DNA from: Streptomyces sp. S.PB5 | GTDB lineage: Bacteria; Actinomycetota; Actinomycetes; Streptomycetales; Streptomycetaceae | Length of the DNA stretch: 64,000 nt | Direction: 5' to 3' | Assembly (NCBI RefSeq): GCF_030403745.1 | Contig: NZ_JAQMWP010000005.1 | Location: forward strand, 62,001-126,000 | Shown: in pieces, positions 16,977 to 26,556 of the stretch | How positions within the stretch are numbered: the stretch's first letter is position 1 | How the letters are laid out: every line of letters starts with the position of its first letter | The notes under the pieces: generated by a model | Told to the model about the DNA's origin: nothing | Seen by the model: the letters and a program-made list of their open reading frames with translations, nothing else | Database searches by the model: none | Made by a program: the position numbers and the translations under genes

Positions 16977-18149
16977 TCAGACCTCGCGCACGCCCCGTCG
17001 CCACACCCCGGCGACCAGGGGCACACCCGGCCGGTAGGCCAGGTGCACATGGCTCGGGGCGTCGAGAAGGGTCAGGTCCGCGCGGGCGCCCGGTGCGAGG
17101 CGGCCGATGTCGTCGCGCCGCAGGGCCGCCGCGCCGCCCGCCGTGGCCGACCAGACCGCCTCGTCCGGGGTCATGCCCATGTCGCGCACGGCGAGGGCGA
17201 TGCAGAACGGGACGGACGAGGTGAAGGACGAGCCCGGGTTGCAGTCCGTCGAGAGGGCCACGGTGACGCCCGCGTCCAGGAGACGGCGGGCGTTCGGCCA
17301 CTGCGCGCGCGTGGAGAACTCGGCGCCGGGCAGGAGCGTGGCGACGGTGTCGCCGTTCGCCAGGGCGTCCACGTCGGCATCCGTGAGGTGGGTGCAGTGG
17401 TCGGCGCTGGCGGCGTCGAGTTCGACCGCCAGCTGGACGCCGGGGCCGTAGGAGAGCTGGTTGGCGTGGATGCGGGGGTGCAGGCCCTTCGCCTTGCCCG
17501 CCGTGAGGATCGCGCGCGCCTGGTCGCCGTCGAAGGCGCCCTTCTCGCAGAAGACGTCGATCCAACGGGCGTACGGGGCACAGGCGTCGAGCATCTCGCC
17601 GGTGACGAGGTCGACATAGCCGGCCGGGTCCTCGGCGTAGTCGGGCGAGACGATGTGGGCGCCGAGGTAGGTGACCTCGTCGGTGTGGGCGGCGGCGATG
17701 CGCAGGGCACGGGACTCGTCGTGCGTGGTCAGGCCGTAGCCGGACTTCGTCTCGAAGGTCGTCGTGCCCTGGCGGAGGGCCTCGGTGAGATAGCGGGTGA
17801 GGTTCGCCTCGAGTTCGGCGTCGGTCGCGGCCCGGGTCGCCGCGACCGTCGTACGGATACCGCCCGCGCTGTAGGCCCGCCCGGACATCCGGGCGTTGAA
17901 CTCCTGCGTCCGGTCGCCCGCGAAGACGAGGTGGGAGTGGGAGTCCACGAAGCCGGGGAGCACCGCCCGGCCGCCGGCGTCGACCCGGTTGTCAGTGGCG
18001 GGTGCTTTGCTTGATTCACCGGTCCACGCGATGCGGTCGCCGTCGATGACGACGGCCGCGTCCTGGATCAGGCCGAGGGGGGAGTTGTCACCGAGGGAGG
18101 GGTCGTTGGTGACCAGCGTGGCGATGTTGGTGATGACAGTGCTGCTCAT
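16977..18149 (-). CDS. hutI: Imidazolonepropionase HutI
   Basis: 390 residues. An amidohydrolase-superfamily enzyme with metal motif [14 protein letters not shown], substrate loop [18 protein letters not shown] and [13 protein letters not shown] His, and catalytic STDCNPGSS. It opens imidazolone-5-propionate to N-formimino-L-glutamate, the third step of histidine breakdown. Start is the ATG at 18149 with GAGGA 5 bases upstream. It is last in the hutU-M20-hutF-hutI operon, 35 bp after hutF. Confidence 0.95.
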   Translation of the reverse strand: MSSTVITNIATLVTNDPSLGDNSPLGLIQDAAVVIDGDRIAWTGESSKAPATDNRVDAGGRAVLPGFVDSHSHLVFAGDRTQEFNARMSGRAYSAGGIRTTVAATRAATDAELEANLTRYLTEALRQGTTTFETKSGYGLTTHDESRALRIAAAHTDEVTYLGAHIVSPDYAEDPAGYVDLVTGEMLDACAPYARWIDVFCEKGAFDGDQARAILTAGKAKGLHPRIHANQLSYGPGVQLAVELDAASADHCTHLTDADVDALANGDTVATLLPGAEFSTRAQWPNARRLLDAGVTVALSTDCNPGSSFTSSVPFCIALAVRDMGMTPDEAVWSATAGGAAALRRDDIGRLAPGARADLTLLDAPSHVHLAYRPGVPLVAGVWRRGVREV

Positions 18150-18184
18150 CGTGTCCTCGTGGGTGGCCGGTGCGGGGGGCTTCG

Positions 18185-19531
18185 TCAGGCGCGCAGGTCG
18201 GCGATCGCCCGCGCGAGGGCTTGGGGCACATCCGGTACGAGGGCATGGGCCCCGTCGCGCACGACGTGCCGTCCGCCCACGATCGTGTGCCGTACGTCGG
18301 CGGCGGTCGCCGCGAATACGGCGGTCTCGGCGCCCAGCCTGGGCAGCGGGCCCGCTGTCCTGACCGAGTCGAGCGCGACCGTCGTCAGGTCGGCGAGCGC
18401 GCCGGGCTCGATGGTGCCCGCCTCGTCCCAGCCGAGCGCCGCGTGGCCGTCGGCCGACGCCGCCCGCAGCAGGGCCGCCGCCGTCCAGTGACCGCGGGTA
18501 CGGGTGCGCAGGCGCTCGTCGAGCTCCATCGCGCGGGCCTCTTCGAGCAGGTCGATGACGGCGTGGCTGTCGGAGCCGAGGGAGAGCGGGGAGCCGGCTT
18601 TCTGGAGGGCGACGGCCGGTCCGATGCCGTCGGCGAGGTCCCGCTCGGTGGTCGGGCACATGCAGGTGCCGGTGCCGGAGCCGCCGATGAGGGCGATGTC
18701 CTCGTCGGTGAGGTGGGTGTTGTGGACGCCGGTGGTACGGCGGCCGAGGACGCCGTGCTCGGCGAGCAGCTGGGTGGGGGTGCAGCCGTGGGCCTCGCGG
18801 CAGGCGTCGTTCTCCGCCGTCTGCTCGGAGAGGTGGACGTGGAGGGGGGCGCTGCGTTCCTCCGCCCACCGGGCCACGGTCGCCAGCTGGTCGGCGGGTA
18901 CGGCCCGCACGGAGTGGATGGCGGCCCCGATCCGCGCGTGATCCCGATCCTTGAGAACTGAACAGCGTTCTGCCCAGGCGTCCGCGCTGCCGTCGGAGAA
19001 GCGGAGCTGGTGGGTGTTGGGGGCCTGTCCGAAGCCGGAGGAGAGGTAGGCGGTGTCGAGGAGGGTGATGCGGACACCGGCGTCGGCGGCGGCCGCGAGG
19101 AGGGCCTCGCCCATGGCGTTGGGGTCGGCGTAGGGGGTGCCGCCGGGGGCGTGGTGGACGTAGTGGAACTCGCCGACCGCGGTGATGCCGGCCAGCGCCA
19201 TCTCGGCGTACACCGCGCGGGCGAGCGCGTGGTAGGTCTCCGGGGTCAGCCGGTCCGCGAAGGAGTACATGACCTCGCGCCAGGTCCAGAAGGTGCCGGA
19301 GCCGACCTGGACGGTGCCGCGCAGGGCGCGGTGGAAGGCGTGCGAGTGGGCGTTGGCGAGACCGGGGAGGGTGAGACCGCGCAGGATCTCGGCGCCCGGG
19401 GGCGGGGCGGGTGTGTCCGTGCGGACGGCGGTGATGCGGCCGTCACTGGTGTCGAGGGCGACGCCCGGCTCGACGTGGGTGTCGAGCCAGGCGTGCTCCA
19501 GCCAGTACGTCCGCGGGTGGGGGTGGGTCAC
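18185..19531 (-). CDS. hutF: Formimidoylglutamate deiminase HutF
   Basis: 448 residues. Amidohydrolase-superfamily deiminase with [45 protein letters not shown] and [14 protein letters not shown]. These match HutF, which removes ammonia from N-formimino-L-glutamate to give N-formyl-L-glutamate. Its presence means that the organism uses the two-step HutF/deformylase route rather than HutG formiminase. The GTG start overlaps the upstream M20 hydrolase stop as GTGA, linking the two steps translationally. Confidence 0.93.
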   Translation of the reverse strand: MTHPHPRTYWLEHAWLDTHVEPGVALDTSDGRITAVRTDTPAPPPGAEILRGLTLPGLANAHSHAFHRALRGTVQVGSGTFWTWREVMYSFADRLTPETYHALARAVYAEMALAGITAVGEFHYVHHAPGGTPYADPNAMGEALLAAAADAGVRITLLDTAYLSSGFGQAPNTHQLRFSDGSADAWAERCSVLKDRDHARIGAAIHSVRAVPADQLATVARWAEERSAPLHVHLSEQTAENDACREAHGCTPTQLLAEHGVLGRRTTGVHNTHLTDEDIALIGGSGTGTCMCPTTERDLADGIGPAVALQKAGSPLSLGSDSHAVIDLLEEARAMELDERLRTRTRGHWTAAALLRAASADGHAALGWDEAGTIEPGALADLTTVALDSVRTAGPLPRLGAETAVFAATAADVRHTIVGGRHVVRDGAHALVPDVPQALARAIADLRA

Positions 19532-20946
19532 CTGCAGGCCAGCCCTTCCAGTGCGTCGGCGAGTGCGAGTACCCCGGCCACGCAGTCGTCCTCGGCGGCG
19601 AACTCGGCCGGGGAGTGCGAGACACCCGTGGGGTTGCGTACGAACAGCATGGCGGTCGGGATGTGCCCGGAGAGGATCCCGGCGTCGTGTCCGGCGCCGG
19701 TGCCGAGGACGGGCACCTTGAGGGCGGTGTCCGCGTCGCTGTCCCTGCCGAGGATGCGGGCGAGTTCGTCGCGCAGGGCGTGGTCGAACTCCACGACGGG
19801 CGTGAACGACTCCCGGACCACGTCGAGGTCGATGCCGTGGGCGCCCGCGTACTCACGGGCGGCCTTCTCGATGCCGCCGACGACGGTGTCGAGGGTGGCC
19901 TGGTCCTCGGCGCGGGAGTCGAGCCAGCCGCGCACGAGGGACGGGATGGCGTTGACGCCGTTCGGCTCGACGGAGATCTTGCCGAACGTGGCCACGGCAC
20001 CGGCGAGTTCGGCCTCGCGGCGGGCGGCGAGCACGGTCTCGGCGTACGACAGCATCGGGTCCCGCCGGTCCACGAGCCGCGTCGTCCCCGCGTGGTTCGC
20101 CTCCCCCCGGAAGTCGAACCGCCACCGTCCGTGCGGCCAGATGGCACTGGCGAGCCCGACCCGGTCGCCGGACAGGTCCAGCGCCCGCCCCTGTTCGACG
20201 TGCAGCTCGACGAAGGCGCCGATACGGGCGAGCCGCTCGGGGTCGGCGCCGATGGCGTCGGGGTCGTACCCGGCGGCCTCCATGGCCTTGGGGAGGGTGA
20301 CCCCGTCCCCGTCGGTGAGCCGGTGCGCCTGCTCGACGGTGAGCTGCCCGGAGGTGAGCCGGGACCCGACGCAGGCGAGCCCGAACCGGGCGCCCTCCTC
20401 GTCGCCGAAGTTCACGATGGCGAGGGGCCTGGTGAACACGGCCTGCCGGGCCCGCAGTTCATCGAGCGCGGCGAAGGAGGACACGACCCCGAGGGGCCCG
20501 TCGAAGGCGCCGCCGTCGGGCACGGAGTCGAGATGGGACCCGGTGACGACGGCGTCCCCGGCGGAGGGATCCCCGAGCCAGGCCCACTGATTCCCGTTCC
20601 GGTCCACCTCGTGGACCAGCCCACGAGCTTCGGCCTGCTCCTTGAACCAGTCCCGGCACTCGGCATCGGCACCGGTCCAGGCGTAGCGACGGTAGCCGTG
20701 GGAGTCGGAGTGACGACCGATGGGACGAAGCTCGGCCCACATGGCATGAAAGGAAGCTCCGCCTTGGCGGCCGGCCCCAGGCTGCCGGCCGCCGTCAGTC
20801 GGTACAGGTTGTGGGCAGTCGTTCCGCAGGGCGATGGGGGTCCCCCCGCTCGAACGAAGTTGAGAGTGGGGGAGGGTGGGCACAGCCGGAGCCGCGCCCG
20901 GCGACGAGGCCCCCGCCCCCACCGAGGAGTTGCCGCTCTCCGTCAC
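19528..20946 (-). CDS. M20-family amidohydrolase (allantoate/N-carbamoyl type), candidate N-formylglutamate deformylase
   Basis: 472 residues from the GTG at 20946, which overlaps the hutU stop as GTGA; an ATG at 20742 gives 404 residues and starts near where family similarity begins ([10 protein letters not shown]). The metal ligands of the M20 carbamoylase group are all present: [33 protein letters not shown] and GVSHSPAE. Annotated homologues are called allantoate amidohydrolase, but here the gene sits between hutU and hutF with overlaps at both ends, so the natural job is hydrolysis of N-formylglutamate to glutamate and formate, in place of HutG. Residues about 27-60 are encoded by a palindromic repeat, so the N-terminal extension may be an insertion. 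Confidence 0.85.
   Translation of the reverse strand: MTESGNSSVGAGASSPGAAPAVPTLPHSQLRSSGGTPIALRNDCPQPVPTDGGRQPGAGRQGGASFHAMWAELRPIGRHSDSHGYRRYAWTGADAECRDWFKEQAEARGLVHEVDRNGNQWAWLGDPSAGDAVVTGSHLDSVPDGGAFDGPLGVVSSFAALDELRARQAVFTRPLAIVNFGDEEGARFGLACVGSRLTSGQLTVEQAHRLTDGDGVTLPKAMEAAGYDPDAIGADPERLARIGAFVELHVEQGRALDLSGDRVGLASAIWPHGRWRFDFRGEANHAGTTRLVDRRDPMLSYAETVLAARREAELAGAVATFGKISVEPNGVNAIPSLVRGWLDSRAEDQATLDTVVGGIEKAAREYAGAHGIDLDVVRESFTPVVEFDHALRDELARILGRDSDADTALKVPVLGTGAGHDAGILSGHIPTAMLFVRNPTGVSHSPAEFAAEDDCVAGVLALADALEGLACR
20833..20875. repeat. Streptomyces palindromic G5 repeat within the start region of the M20 gene
   Basis: ATGGGGGTCCCCCC followed by CGCTCGAACGAAGTTGAGAGT and GGGGGAG forms an imperfect palindrome of a type I remember as interspersed in many Streptomyces genomes. 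It falls between the GTGA-coupled start and the first conserved residues of the M20 hydrolase. Confidence 0.7.
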
Positions 20947-22607
20947 GCGTCGTCACCTTCACGCATCGGCACCCGCACACCCCGCTCGTCCGCCACCGAC
21001 TCCGCGATGTCGTACCCCGCGTCCACGTGCCGGATGACACCCATGCCGGGGTCGTTCGTCAGCACCCGGCGGACCTTCTCGCCCGCGAGCTTCGTGCCGT
21101 CGGCCACGCTCACCTGCCCGGCGTGGATGGACCGCCCCATGCCGACGCCACCGCCGTGGTGCAGGGAGACCCAGGACGCACCGGAGGCGACGTTCACCAT
21201 CGCGTTCAGCAGCGGCCAGTCCGCGATCGCGTCGGAGCCGTCGAGCATGGCCTCGGTCTCGCGGTAGGGGGAGGCGACGGAACCGCAGTCGAGGTGGTCG
21301 CGGCCGATCGCCAGCGGTGCCGCGAGCTCACCGCTCGCCACCATGTCGTTGAACCGCTCGCCGGCCTTGTCCCGCTCGCCGTAGCCGAGCCAGCAGATAC
21401 GGGCGGGCAGGCCCTGGAAGTGGACCCGCTCACCGGCCATCTTGATCCAGCGGGCGAGGGACTCGTTCTCGGGGAAGAGCTCCAGGATCGCCTTGTCGGT
21501 CTTGGCGATGTCGGAGGCCTCACCGGAGAGGGCCGCCCAGCGGAAGGGGCCCTTGCCCTCGCAGAACAGCGGGCGGATGTAGGCGGGGACGAAGCCGGGG
21601 AAGGCGAACGCCCGGTCGTACCCGGCGAGCTGGGCCTCGCCGCGGATCGAGTTGCCGTAGTCGAAGACCTCGGCGCCGGCGTCCATGAAGCCGACCATGG
21701 CCTCGACGTGCCTGGCCATCGACTCGCGGGCGCGCTGCGTGAAGCCCGCCGGGTCCTTCGCCGCCGCGTCCGCCATGTCCTCGAAGGCGAGGCCGGTCGG
21801 CAGGTACGCCAGCGGGTCGTGGGCGGAGGTCTGGTCGGTGACGATGTCGATGGGGGCGCCCATGGACAGCAGCTGCGGCACGAGGTCCGCCGCGTTGCCG
21901 AGGACGCCGATCGACAGCGGGCGGCGGGCGTCGCGCGCCTCGACCGCCAGCTGCAGGGCGTGGTCCAGGCTGTCGGCCTTGACGTCCAGGTACCGGTGCT
22001 CGATGCGGCGCTCGATCGCGCGGGGGTCGCAGTCGATGCAGATCGCGACACCGTCGTTCATGGTGACGGCGAGCGGCTGGGCGCCGCCCATGCCGCCGAG
22101 CCCGGCGGTGAGGGTGATCGTGCCCGCCAGCGTCCCGCCGAACTTCTTCGCGGCGACCGCGGAGAACGTCTCGTAGGTGCCCTGGAGGATGCCCTGGGTG
22201 CCGATGTAGATCCAGGAGCCGGCCGTCATCTGGCCGTACATGGTGAGGCCGAGGGCCTCAAGGCGCCGGAACTCCTCCCAGTTGGCCCAGTCGCCGACGA
22301 GGTTGGAGTTGGCGATGAGGACGCGCGGGGCCCACTCGTGGGTCTGCATGACACCCACCGGGCGGCCCGACTGGACCAGCATCGTCTCGTCCTGCTTGAG
22401 CGTGCGCAGGGTGCGGACCATCGCGTCGAAGGAGCGCCAGTCGCGGGCGGCCTTGCCGGTGCCGCCGTAGACGACGAGCTTGTCGGGGTGTTCGGCGACC
22501 TCGGGGTCGAGGTTGTTCTGCAGCATCCGCAGGGCGGCTTCCTGCTGCCATCCCAGGGCACTCAGTTCCGTACCGCGCGGCGCTCGGACGGGGCGGGGTC
22601 CTGACAT
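20943..22607 (-). CDS. hutU: Urocanate hydratase HutU
   Basis: 554 residues, family length. Urocanase features: [18 protein letters not shown], the NAD-binding [14 protein letters not shown], the active-site Cys region [16 protein letters not shown], and [20 protein letters not shown]. It hydrates urocanate to imidazolonepropionate. ATG at 22607 with AGGAGG 7-12 bases upstream. First gene of the histidine-utilisation operon; a HrdB-like promoter is visible 39-67 bases upstream of the start. No functional histidine ammonia-lyase is encoded next to it. Confidence 0.96.
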   Translation of the reverse strand: MSGPRPVRAPRGTELSALGWQQEAALRMLQNNLDPEVAEHPDKLVVYGGTGKAARDWRSFDAMVRTLRTLKQDETMLVQSGRPVGVMQTHEWAPRVLIANSNLVGDWANWEEFRRLEALGLTMYGQMTAGSWIYIGTQGILQGTYETFSAVAAKKFGGTLAGTITLTAGLGGMGGAQPLAVTMNDGVAICIDCDPRAIERRIEHRYLDVKADSLDHALQLAVEARDARRPLSIGVLGNAADLVPQLLSMGAPIDIVTDQTSAHDPLAYLPTGLAFEDMADAAAKDPAGFTQRARESMARHVEAMVGFMDAGAEVFDYGNSIRGEAQLAGYDRAFAFPGFVPAYIRPLFCEGKGPFRWAALSGEASDIAKTDKAILELFPENESLARWIKMAGERVHFQGLPARICWLGYGERDKAGERFNDMVASGELAAPLAIGRDHLDCGSVASPYRETEAMLDGSDAIADWPLLNAMVNVASGASWVSLHHGGGVGMGRSIHAGQVSVADGTKLAGEKVRRVLTNDPGMGVIRHVDAGYDIAESVADERGVRVPMREGDDA

Positions 22608-22645
22608 GGTCTGCCTCCTAGCGGATTGTTGCTGCTGTTATTCAC

Positions 22646-22674
22646 ATCCTGGCTTTCTGAATAGACCTAGTCAA
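22646..22674 (-). promoter_or_regulatory. Predicted promoter of the hut operon
   Basis: On the minus strand, TTGACT (22674-22669), a 17-bp spacer, and CAGGAT (22651-22646), close to the Streptomyces housekeeping consensus TTGACA/TAGGAT. The spacer contains CTATTCAG, a sequence also present just after a TTGACA at 29970 in the divergent promoter region of the ammonia-lyase-like gene and the ABC transporter, so a shared operator is possible. Confidence 0.65.
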
Positions 22675-22755
22675 TAGGGCGGTCCCGCACCATGAGACGG
22701 GAACCGGTGTTTGGCTGGATGTATGGGCGCAGACAACGACCTGACGGGGGACGGC

Positions 22756-24177
22756 ATGGACAACGGCGACCAGGACATCGAGGGCACGGAGGACACCGAC
22801 GGCATGGAGGGCACCGGGGGCGGCGACCACAGCGGTGCGGCGCGCGTGGTGCGGCGGGACGAGGCCGTGCGGGCCGCGGTGGAGCAGGGGCTGCTGGGGC
22901 CGGACTCCCCCATCGTCGGCCTTCTCGACGTGACCGGCATCCGGGAGTCGGCCGCGCAGCTGCGGGCGGCGTTCGACGCGGTCACCGCACCCGGGACCCC
23001 GGTGCTGCACGCCTTCGCGGTGAAGGCGACCCCGCTGGTGCCGGTGCTGCGGCTGCTGCGGGAGGCCGGGATCGGCGCGGAGGTGGCGAGCCCGGGCGAG
23101 CTGGCGCTGGCGCGGGCGGCGGGGGTGCGCCCGGAGCGGACCGTGCTGGACTCGCCCGCGAAGACGCCCGCCGAGCTGCGGGAGGCGCTGGCGCTCGGGA
23201 TCGCGGTCAACGCCGACAATCCGCAGGAGCTGGCACGCATCGACGGTCTGATACGGTCCGCCGCGAGCCGCTCACCCATCGGAATCCGGGTCAATCCACA
23301 GGTCGGCGGGGGTTCCATCGGGGCCACGTCGACCGCGACGGCCACCTCGAAGTTCGGCGTGGCGCTGCGGGACGAGGGCGCCCGGGAGTGGATCGTGCGC
23401 GCCTGTGCGGAGCGCCCCTGGCTCACCCGGCTGCACGCGCACACCGGCTCGCAGGGCATCCCGCTGTCGCTGATGGCGCAGGGGGTCGCGGAGACGTACG
23501 CGCTCGCCGAGGAGATCAACCGGCATCTCGGGCGGCGGCAGATCGACACGCTCGACATCGGCGGCGGGCTGCCGGTGAACTTCGGCTCGGACGCGACGTC
23601 GCCGACGTACGCGCAGTACGCGCGGTTGCTGAGCGAGGCGGTGCCGGGGCTGTTCGACGGGCGGTACGGGCTGGTGACGGAGTTCGGGCGGTCGCTGCTG
23701 GCCAAGCACGGGACGGTCGTGGCGCGGGTGGAGTACGCCAAGAGCGCGGGCGGGCGGCCGGTGGCGGTGACGCACGCGGGCGTCCAGGTGGCGACGCGGA
23801 CGGTGTACGTGCCGGGGTCGTGGCCGCTGCGGATCGCGGCGTACGACGCGAAGGGGCGGCCCAAGGAGGGGCCCGAGGTGGTGCAGGACATCGCGGGGCC
23901 GGCCTGTTTCGCGGGCGACCTGCTGGCCGAGGGGCGGGCGCTGCCGCTGCTGGAACAGGGGGACTACGCGGCGGCGCTGGACACGGGGGCGTACTACTTC
24001 GCGCACCACTACGCGTACAACTCGCTGGCCCGGCCGGGTATTTACGGGTTCGCGCCGAGCGGCGACGGTGGCACCGGAGGCGGGGTCGCCTTCGCGACCG
24101 TGCGGACGCCGCAGACGCTCGACGAGATCGTGGCCGAATCGGGAGGGGCGCACGCGTCCGCGCTCACCACCCTGTAG
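22756..24177 (+). CDS. PLP-dependent decarboxylase of the diaminopimelate/ornithine decarboxylase fold
   Basis: 473 residues. Group IV decarboxylase pattern: PLP lysine in HAFAVKATPLVPVL, AEVASPGEL, HTGSQG, the glycine-rich phosphate site DIGGGLPVNFG, and C-terminal DTGAYYFAHHYAYNS. Differences from LysA: EFGRSLLA in place of EPGRxLV, and GPACFAGDLLAEG where DapDC has CESxD, so the Glu next to the catalytic Cys is missing. Substrate is therefore uncertain. Start at the ATG at 22756 with GGGGGAC upstream, preferred over 22723. The first 45 residues are Asp/Gly-rich and unlike the family. Divergent from hutU. Confidence 0.82.
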   Translation: MDNGDQDIEGTEDTDGMEGTGGGDHSGAARVVRRDEAVRAAVEQGLLGPDSPIVGLLDVTGIRESAAQLRAAFDAVTAPGTPVLHAFAVKATPLVPVLRLLREAGIGAEVASPGELALARAAGVRPERTVLDSPAKTPAELREALALGIAVNADNPQELARIDGLIRSAASRSPIGIRVNPQVGGGSIGATSTATATSKFGVALRDEGAREWIVRACAERPWLTRLHAHTGSQGIPLSLMAQGVAETYALAEEINRHLGRRQIDTLDIGGGLPVNFGSDATSPTYAQYARLLSEAVPGLFDGRYGLVTEFGRSLLAKHGTVVARVEYAKSAGGRPVAVTHAGVQVATRTVYVPGSWPLRIAAYDAKGRPKEGPEVVQDIAGPACFAGDLLAEGRALPLLEQGDYAAALDTGAYYFAHHYAYNSLARPGIYGFAPSGDGGTGGGVAFATVRTPQTLDEIVAESGGAHASALTTL

Positions 24178-24212
24178 GCAACCGCGCGCCGTTGACGCAC
24201 GCCGGTGGACAT

Positions 24213-24251
24213 GTGGGTCAACTGTTCCGAAAACGAGCTCAGTTGACCCAC
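24213..24251. repeat. Perfect 11-bp inverted repeat before the roadblock cluster
   Basis: GTGGGTCAACT (24213-24223), a 17-base spacer, and AGTTGACCCAC (24241-24251). It starts 36 bases after the decarboxylase stop and ends 114 bases before the first roadblock gene. The weak A/C-containing flanks lack a T-run, so an operator for the following operon is as likely as a terminator. Confidence 0.7.
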
Positions 24252-24364
24252 CTTAGTCACCTGGCGCATGTTCCACCGGAAAATGCCAGAATCCTCACCC
24301 CTCACGCACACCCTGCGTAGTTTCGGCGTCACTCAGCCGAACCCCAGGCGGGAGGGGAACCGCG

Positions 24365-24751
24365 GTGCCCGGAATCGACGAGTGCCTGCTCGAAGTCATG
24401 CAACTGCCCGGTGCCCGGGGCGCCGCGCTCGTCGACTGGACGAGCGGACTGGCCCTGGGCACCGCGGGCGAGTCGCCGGGCGGCGACCATGAGACGGCCG
24501 CGGCGGAGGCGGCCGAACTGGCCCGGCTGGCCGCGGAGCACCGGGCGTTCGCCCCGGACGACGATGTCACCGACCCGCCCGTCGAGGACGTGATCATCAG
24601 CAACCGGGACAGCTACCACGTCCTGCGCTTCGTACGGACGTCCTTCGACAGCAGTGTGTTCCTGCATCTGTGGCTGGCCCGCGTGGACGGAAATCTCGCG
24701 CTGGCCCGGATCCGGCTCGGCGATCTGACCGGACGGCTGGTGCTCGGATGA
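24365..24751 (+). CDS. Roadblock/LC7-like small protein
   Basis: 128 residues. The pattern DECLLEVMQLPGARGAALVD (start), EDVIISNRDSYHVLRFV and LWLARVDGNLALARIRLGDL is shared with the fourth gene of the cluster (26182-26556), so these two are paralogues. The layout (helix, beta hairpin with VDWTSGLALGT, helix, three strands, helix) fits the roadblock/LC7 fold used by GTPase-activating or scaffold proteins such as MglB. GTG start with GGGAGGGG upstream. It overlaps the next gene as ATGA. No GTPase gene is present nearby. Confidence 0.72.
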   Translation: MPGIDECLLEVMQLPGARGAALVDWTSGLALGTAGESPGGDHETAAAEAAELARLAAEHRAFAPDDDVTDPPVEDVIISNRDSYHVLRFVRTSFDSSVFLHLWLARVDGNLALARIRLGDLTGRLVLG

Positions 24752-25641
24752 CAGCGGTGAGGACCACGCCACCGCCCCGGCTGCCGGTACGGGACAAGGC
24801 GGAGGCCCGCGCACGGGCCTGGGGCGGCGTCTCGCCGATGCTGACCCGGCTCGCCGCCGAGCGGGCCACCGGTGTCCTCGTCCGGGAGCGCGGCACCCTG
24901 CATCTCGCCGAGGGCCGGGTGGTGCACGCCGAGAGTCCCCTGGCGCCGGACCTCGGCGTGCTCCTCACGACCCACGGCACGCTGGCGGAGCACGACTGGC
25001 GGCAGGCGGCCGACGAGGCCGAGGGCGCCCCCGGCGCCGCCCTGCTGCTGGCCGGGCGCGGCCGGCTCACCCGGGGCGCGCTGGAGCTCGCGCATGCCGA
25101 GGCGCTGTACGACGCCGCCTACTTCGCCCTGGCACCGAGCAGCAGCCCGGGCCGGTTCCGGTACGCGGTCCCCGGCCGGCTGGGCGCGGTGCGCACGGTC
25201 ACCGTCGCCGCCCTGGAGCACGAGACACTGCGCCGCCGCGACCTGCTGCACCGCATCTGGCCCGACCCGGCGACCGACGAGGCCCGGCTGCTGCGCGCAG
25301 ACACCGTCGCCTCCCCCGGCCTCACCGCCCGGCAGCGGGCGGTGCTGCACCTGGTGGACGGCGTGCGCACGGCGTCGGACATCGCCCACGAACTGGGCCG
25401 CCCCACGTTCCACACCCTCGTGGACGTACGGCGGCTGGCGGCGGCCGGGGTCCTGCTCCGCGGGGCACCGGCGGCCAGGGCCGTGCCGCGCGGCACCCTG
25501 CCGACCCGGCCCGCACCGCCCACCGCCGAGGGCGGCGCCCGGGGCCGTACCGCCCGCCCCTCCGATGCGGCCGTGCCCGAGGTCGCCGATCCCGACATCA
25601 CGTTGCTGAAGAGGCTCAGGGATGCGCTGGAGTCCCTTTGA
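24748..25641 (+). CDS. DUF4388/PATAN-like protein with C-terminal winged helix
   Basis: 297 residues. The N-terminal part (about 25-130: ATGVLVRERGTLHLAEGRVVHAESP and LLTTHGTLAEHDW) matches the pattern of DUF4388/PATAN domains, which accompany receiver and roadblock proteins. Residues about 195-245 (LTARQRAVLHLVDGVRTASDIA then a recognition-like helix) read as a winged helix. A Pro/Ala-rich linker leads to a final helix ITLLKRLRDALESL. A transcription or scaffold protein acting with the adjacent roadblock proteins is likely. ATG overlaps the preceding stop; next gene 34 bp downstream. Confidence 0.7.
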   Translation: MTAVRTTPPPRLPVRDKAEARARAWGGVSPMLTRLAAERATGVLVRERGTLHLAEGRVVHAESPLAPDLGVLLTTHGTLAEHDWRQAADEAEGAPGAALLLAGRGRLTRGALELAHAEALYDAAYFALAPSSSPGRFRYAVPGRLGAVRTVTVAALEHETLRRRDLLHRIWPDPATDEARLLRADTVASPGLTARQRAVLHLVDGVRTASDIAHELGRPTFHTLVDVRRLAAAGVLLRGAPAARAVPRGTLPTRPAPPTAEGGARGRTARPSDAAVPEVADPDITLLKRLRDALESL

Positions 25642-25675
25642 GCGACAGCGGGCACGCGCCGAGAGGAGAGACCTG

Positions 25676-26149
25676 ATGGCGGCCGAACCCGAGATCCTGG
25701 ACGAGCTGCGCCGGTTGAGGAGCCGCGTGCCGCACCTGACCGGTGCCCTGGCGGCGAGCGTGGACGGCCTCGTCATCGCCCAGGACACCCCGGGCGTCGA
25801 GCCCGAGGGCATGGCCGCCCTGACCGCGGCCGCGCTCGGCGTCGCCGTCCGGCTGGCGGACTCCACCGGTCAGGGCGACTTCCGCGAGCTGCTGGTGCGC
25901 GGGGCGTACGGCTATGTGTCGACGTACACGGCGGGCCGTAGCGCCGTGCTCACCCTGCTCGCCCAGGACGGCGTGAGCGTCGGACGGCTCCATCTGGAGG
26001 GCCGCCGCGCGGGCACCCGCATCGGGGAGATCGTCGACGCCCGGCCGCCCGACGAGGCCCCCGCGAAGCCGGCCAGAACCCCCACCGCACGGACCAGAAC
26101 GGCGCGCACCCCACGTACGACCAACGCGCGCACATCCACGGAAAGTTGA
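25676..26149 (+). CDS. Roadblock/LC7 domain protein
   Basis: 157 residues. Residues 1-120 show the classical roadblock pattern: LDELRRLRSRVPHLTGALAA, SVDGLVIAQDTPG, a long helix of small residues (MAALTAAALGVAVRLAD), FRELLVRGAYGYVSTYTAG and AVLTLLAQDGVSVGRLHLEG. The last 35 residues are a Pro/Thr/Arg-rich tail. The domain is like CvnB/MglB proteins that regulate small GTPases, but no GTPase or histidine kinase of conservon type is nearby. ATG at 25676 with GAGAGGAGAG upstream. Confidence 0.82.
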   Translation: MAAEPEILDELRRLRSRVPHLTGALAASVDGLVIAQDTPGVEPEGMAALTAAALGVAVRLADSTGQGDFRELLVRGAYGYVSTYTAGRSAVLTLLAQDGVSVGRLHLEGRRAGTRIGEIVDARPPDEAPAKPARTPTARTRTARTPRTTNARTSTES

Positions 26150-26181
26150 AACCGACAGACCCGAAAGAGGGGCATACCGTC

Positions 26182-26556
26182 ATGGCCAACACCGACACCT
26201 GTCTGAAGGAAGCGCTCGCCTCCATCGAGGGCGCGACCGGCGTCGCGCTCGTCGACTACACCAGCGGCATGGCGCTCGGCACGATGGGCGGCAGCAAGGG
26301 CTTCGACCTGAATGTCGCGGCCGCAGGCAACACCGATGTGGTCCGCGCCAAGATGCGCACGATGGAGCATCTGGGGCTCAAGGGCCAGATCGAGGACATC
26401 CTGATCACCCTGTCCGACGCGTACCACCTGATCCGGCTGATCAGCGGTCGCGGCGGCAACGGCCTCTTCCTCTACCTGGTGCTCGACGCCAAGCGCGCGA
26501 ACCTGGCGATGGCCCGCCACCAGCTGAAGAAGATCGAGGAGGACCTGGAGGTCTGA
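26182..26556 (+). CDS. Roadblock/LC7-like small protein
   Basis: 124 residues: CLKEALASIEGATGVALVD, YTSGMALGTMGG, VVRAKMRTMEHLG, EDILITLSDAYHLIRLI, GLFLYLVLDAKRANLAMARH. It is a paralogue of the 128-residue protein opening the cluster but less acidic and without the Ala/Glu-rich insertion. Start at ATG 26182 with AGAGGGG upstream, 32 bp after the preceding gene. Its stop codon is inside the stem of the terminator shared with the converging membrane-protein gene. Confidence 0.78.
   Translation: MANTDTCLKEALASIEGATGVALVDYTSGMALGTMGGSKGFDLNVAAAGNTDVVRAKMRTMEHLGLKGQIEDILITLSDAYHLIRLISGRGGNGLFLYLVLDAKRANLAMARHQLKKIEEDLEV

Noticed and set aside
20811..22604. Long plus-strand open frame of about 597 codons opposite hutU
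   Set aside because: It is the antisense shadow of hutU; the high GC third positions keep several frames open, and its translation (Gly/Val/Arg/Asp-rich) has no family features.
22692..24320. Second long plus-strand frame over the DapDC-like gene
   Set aside because: Arg/Gly/Ala-rich translation, overlapping a gene with clear PLP-enzyme motifs in another frame.
24365..26556. Conservon (cvnABCD) interpretation of the roadblock cluster
   Set aside because: No sensor kinase, DUF742 or GTPase gene is present.
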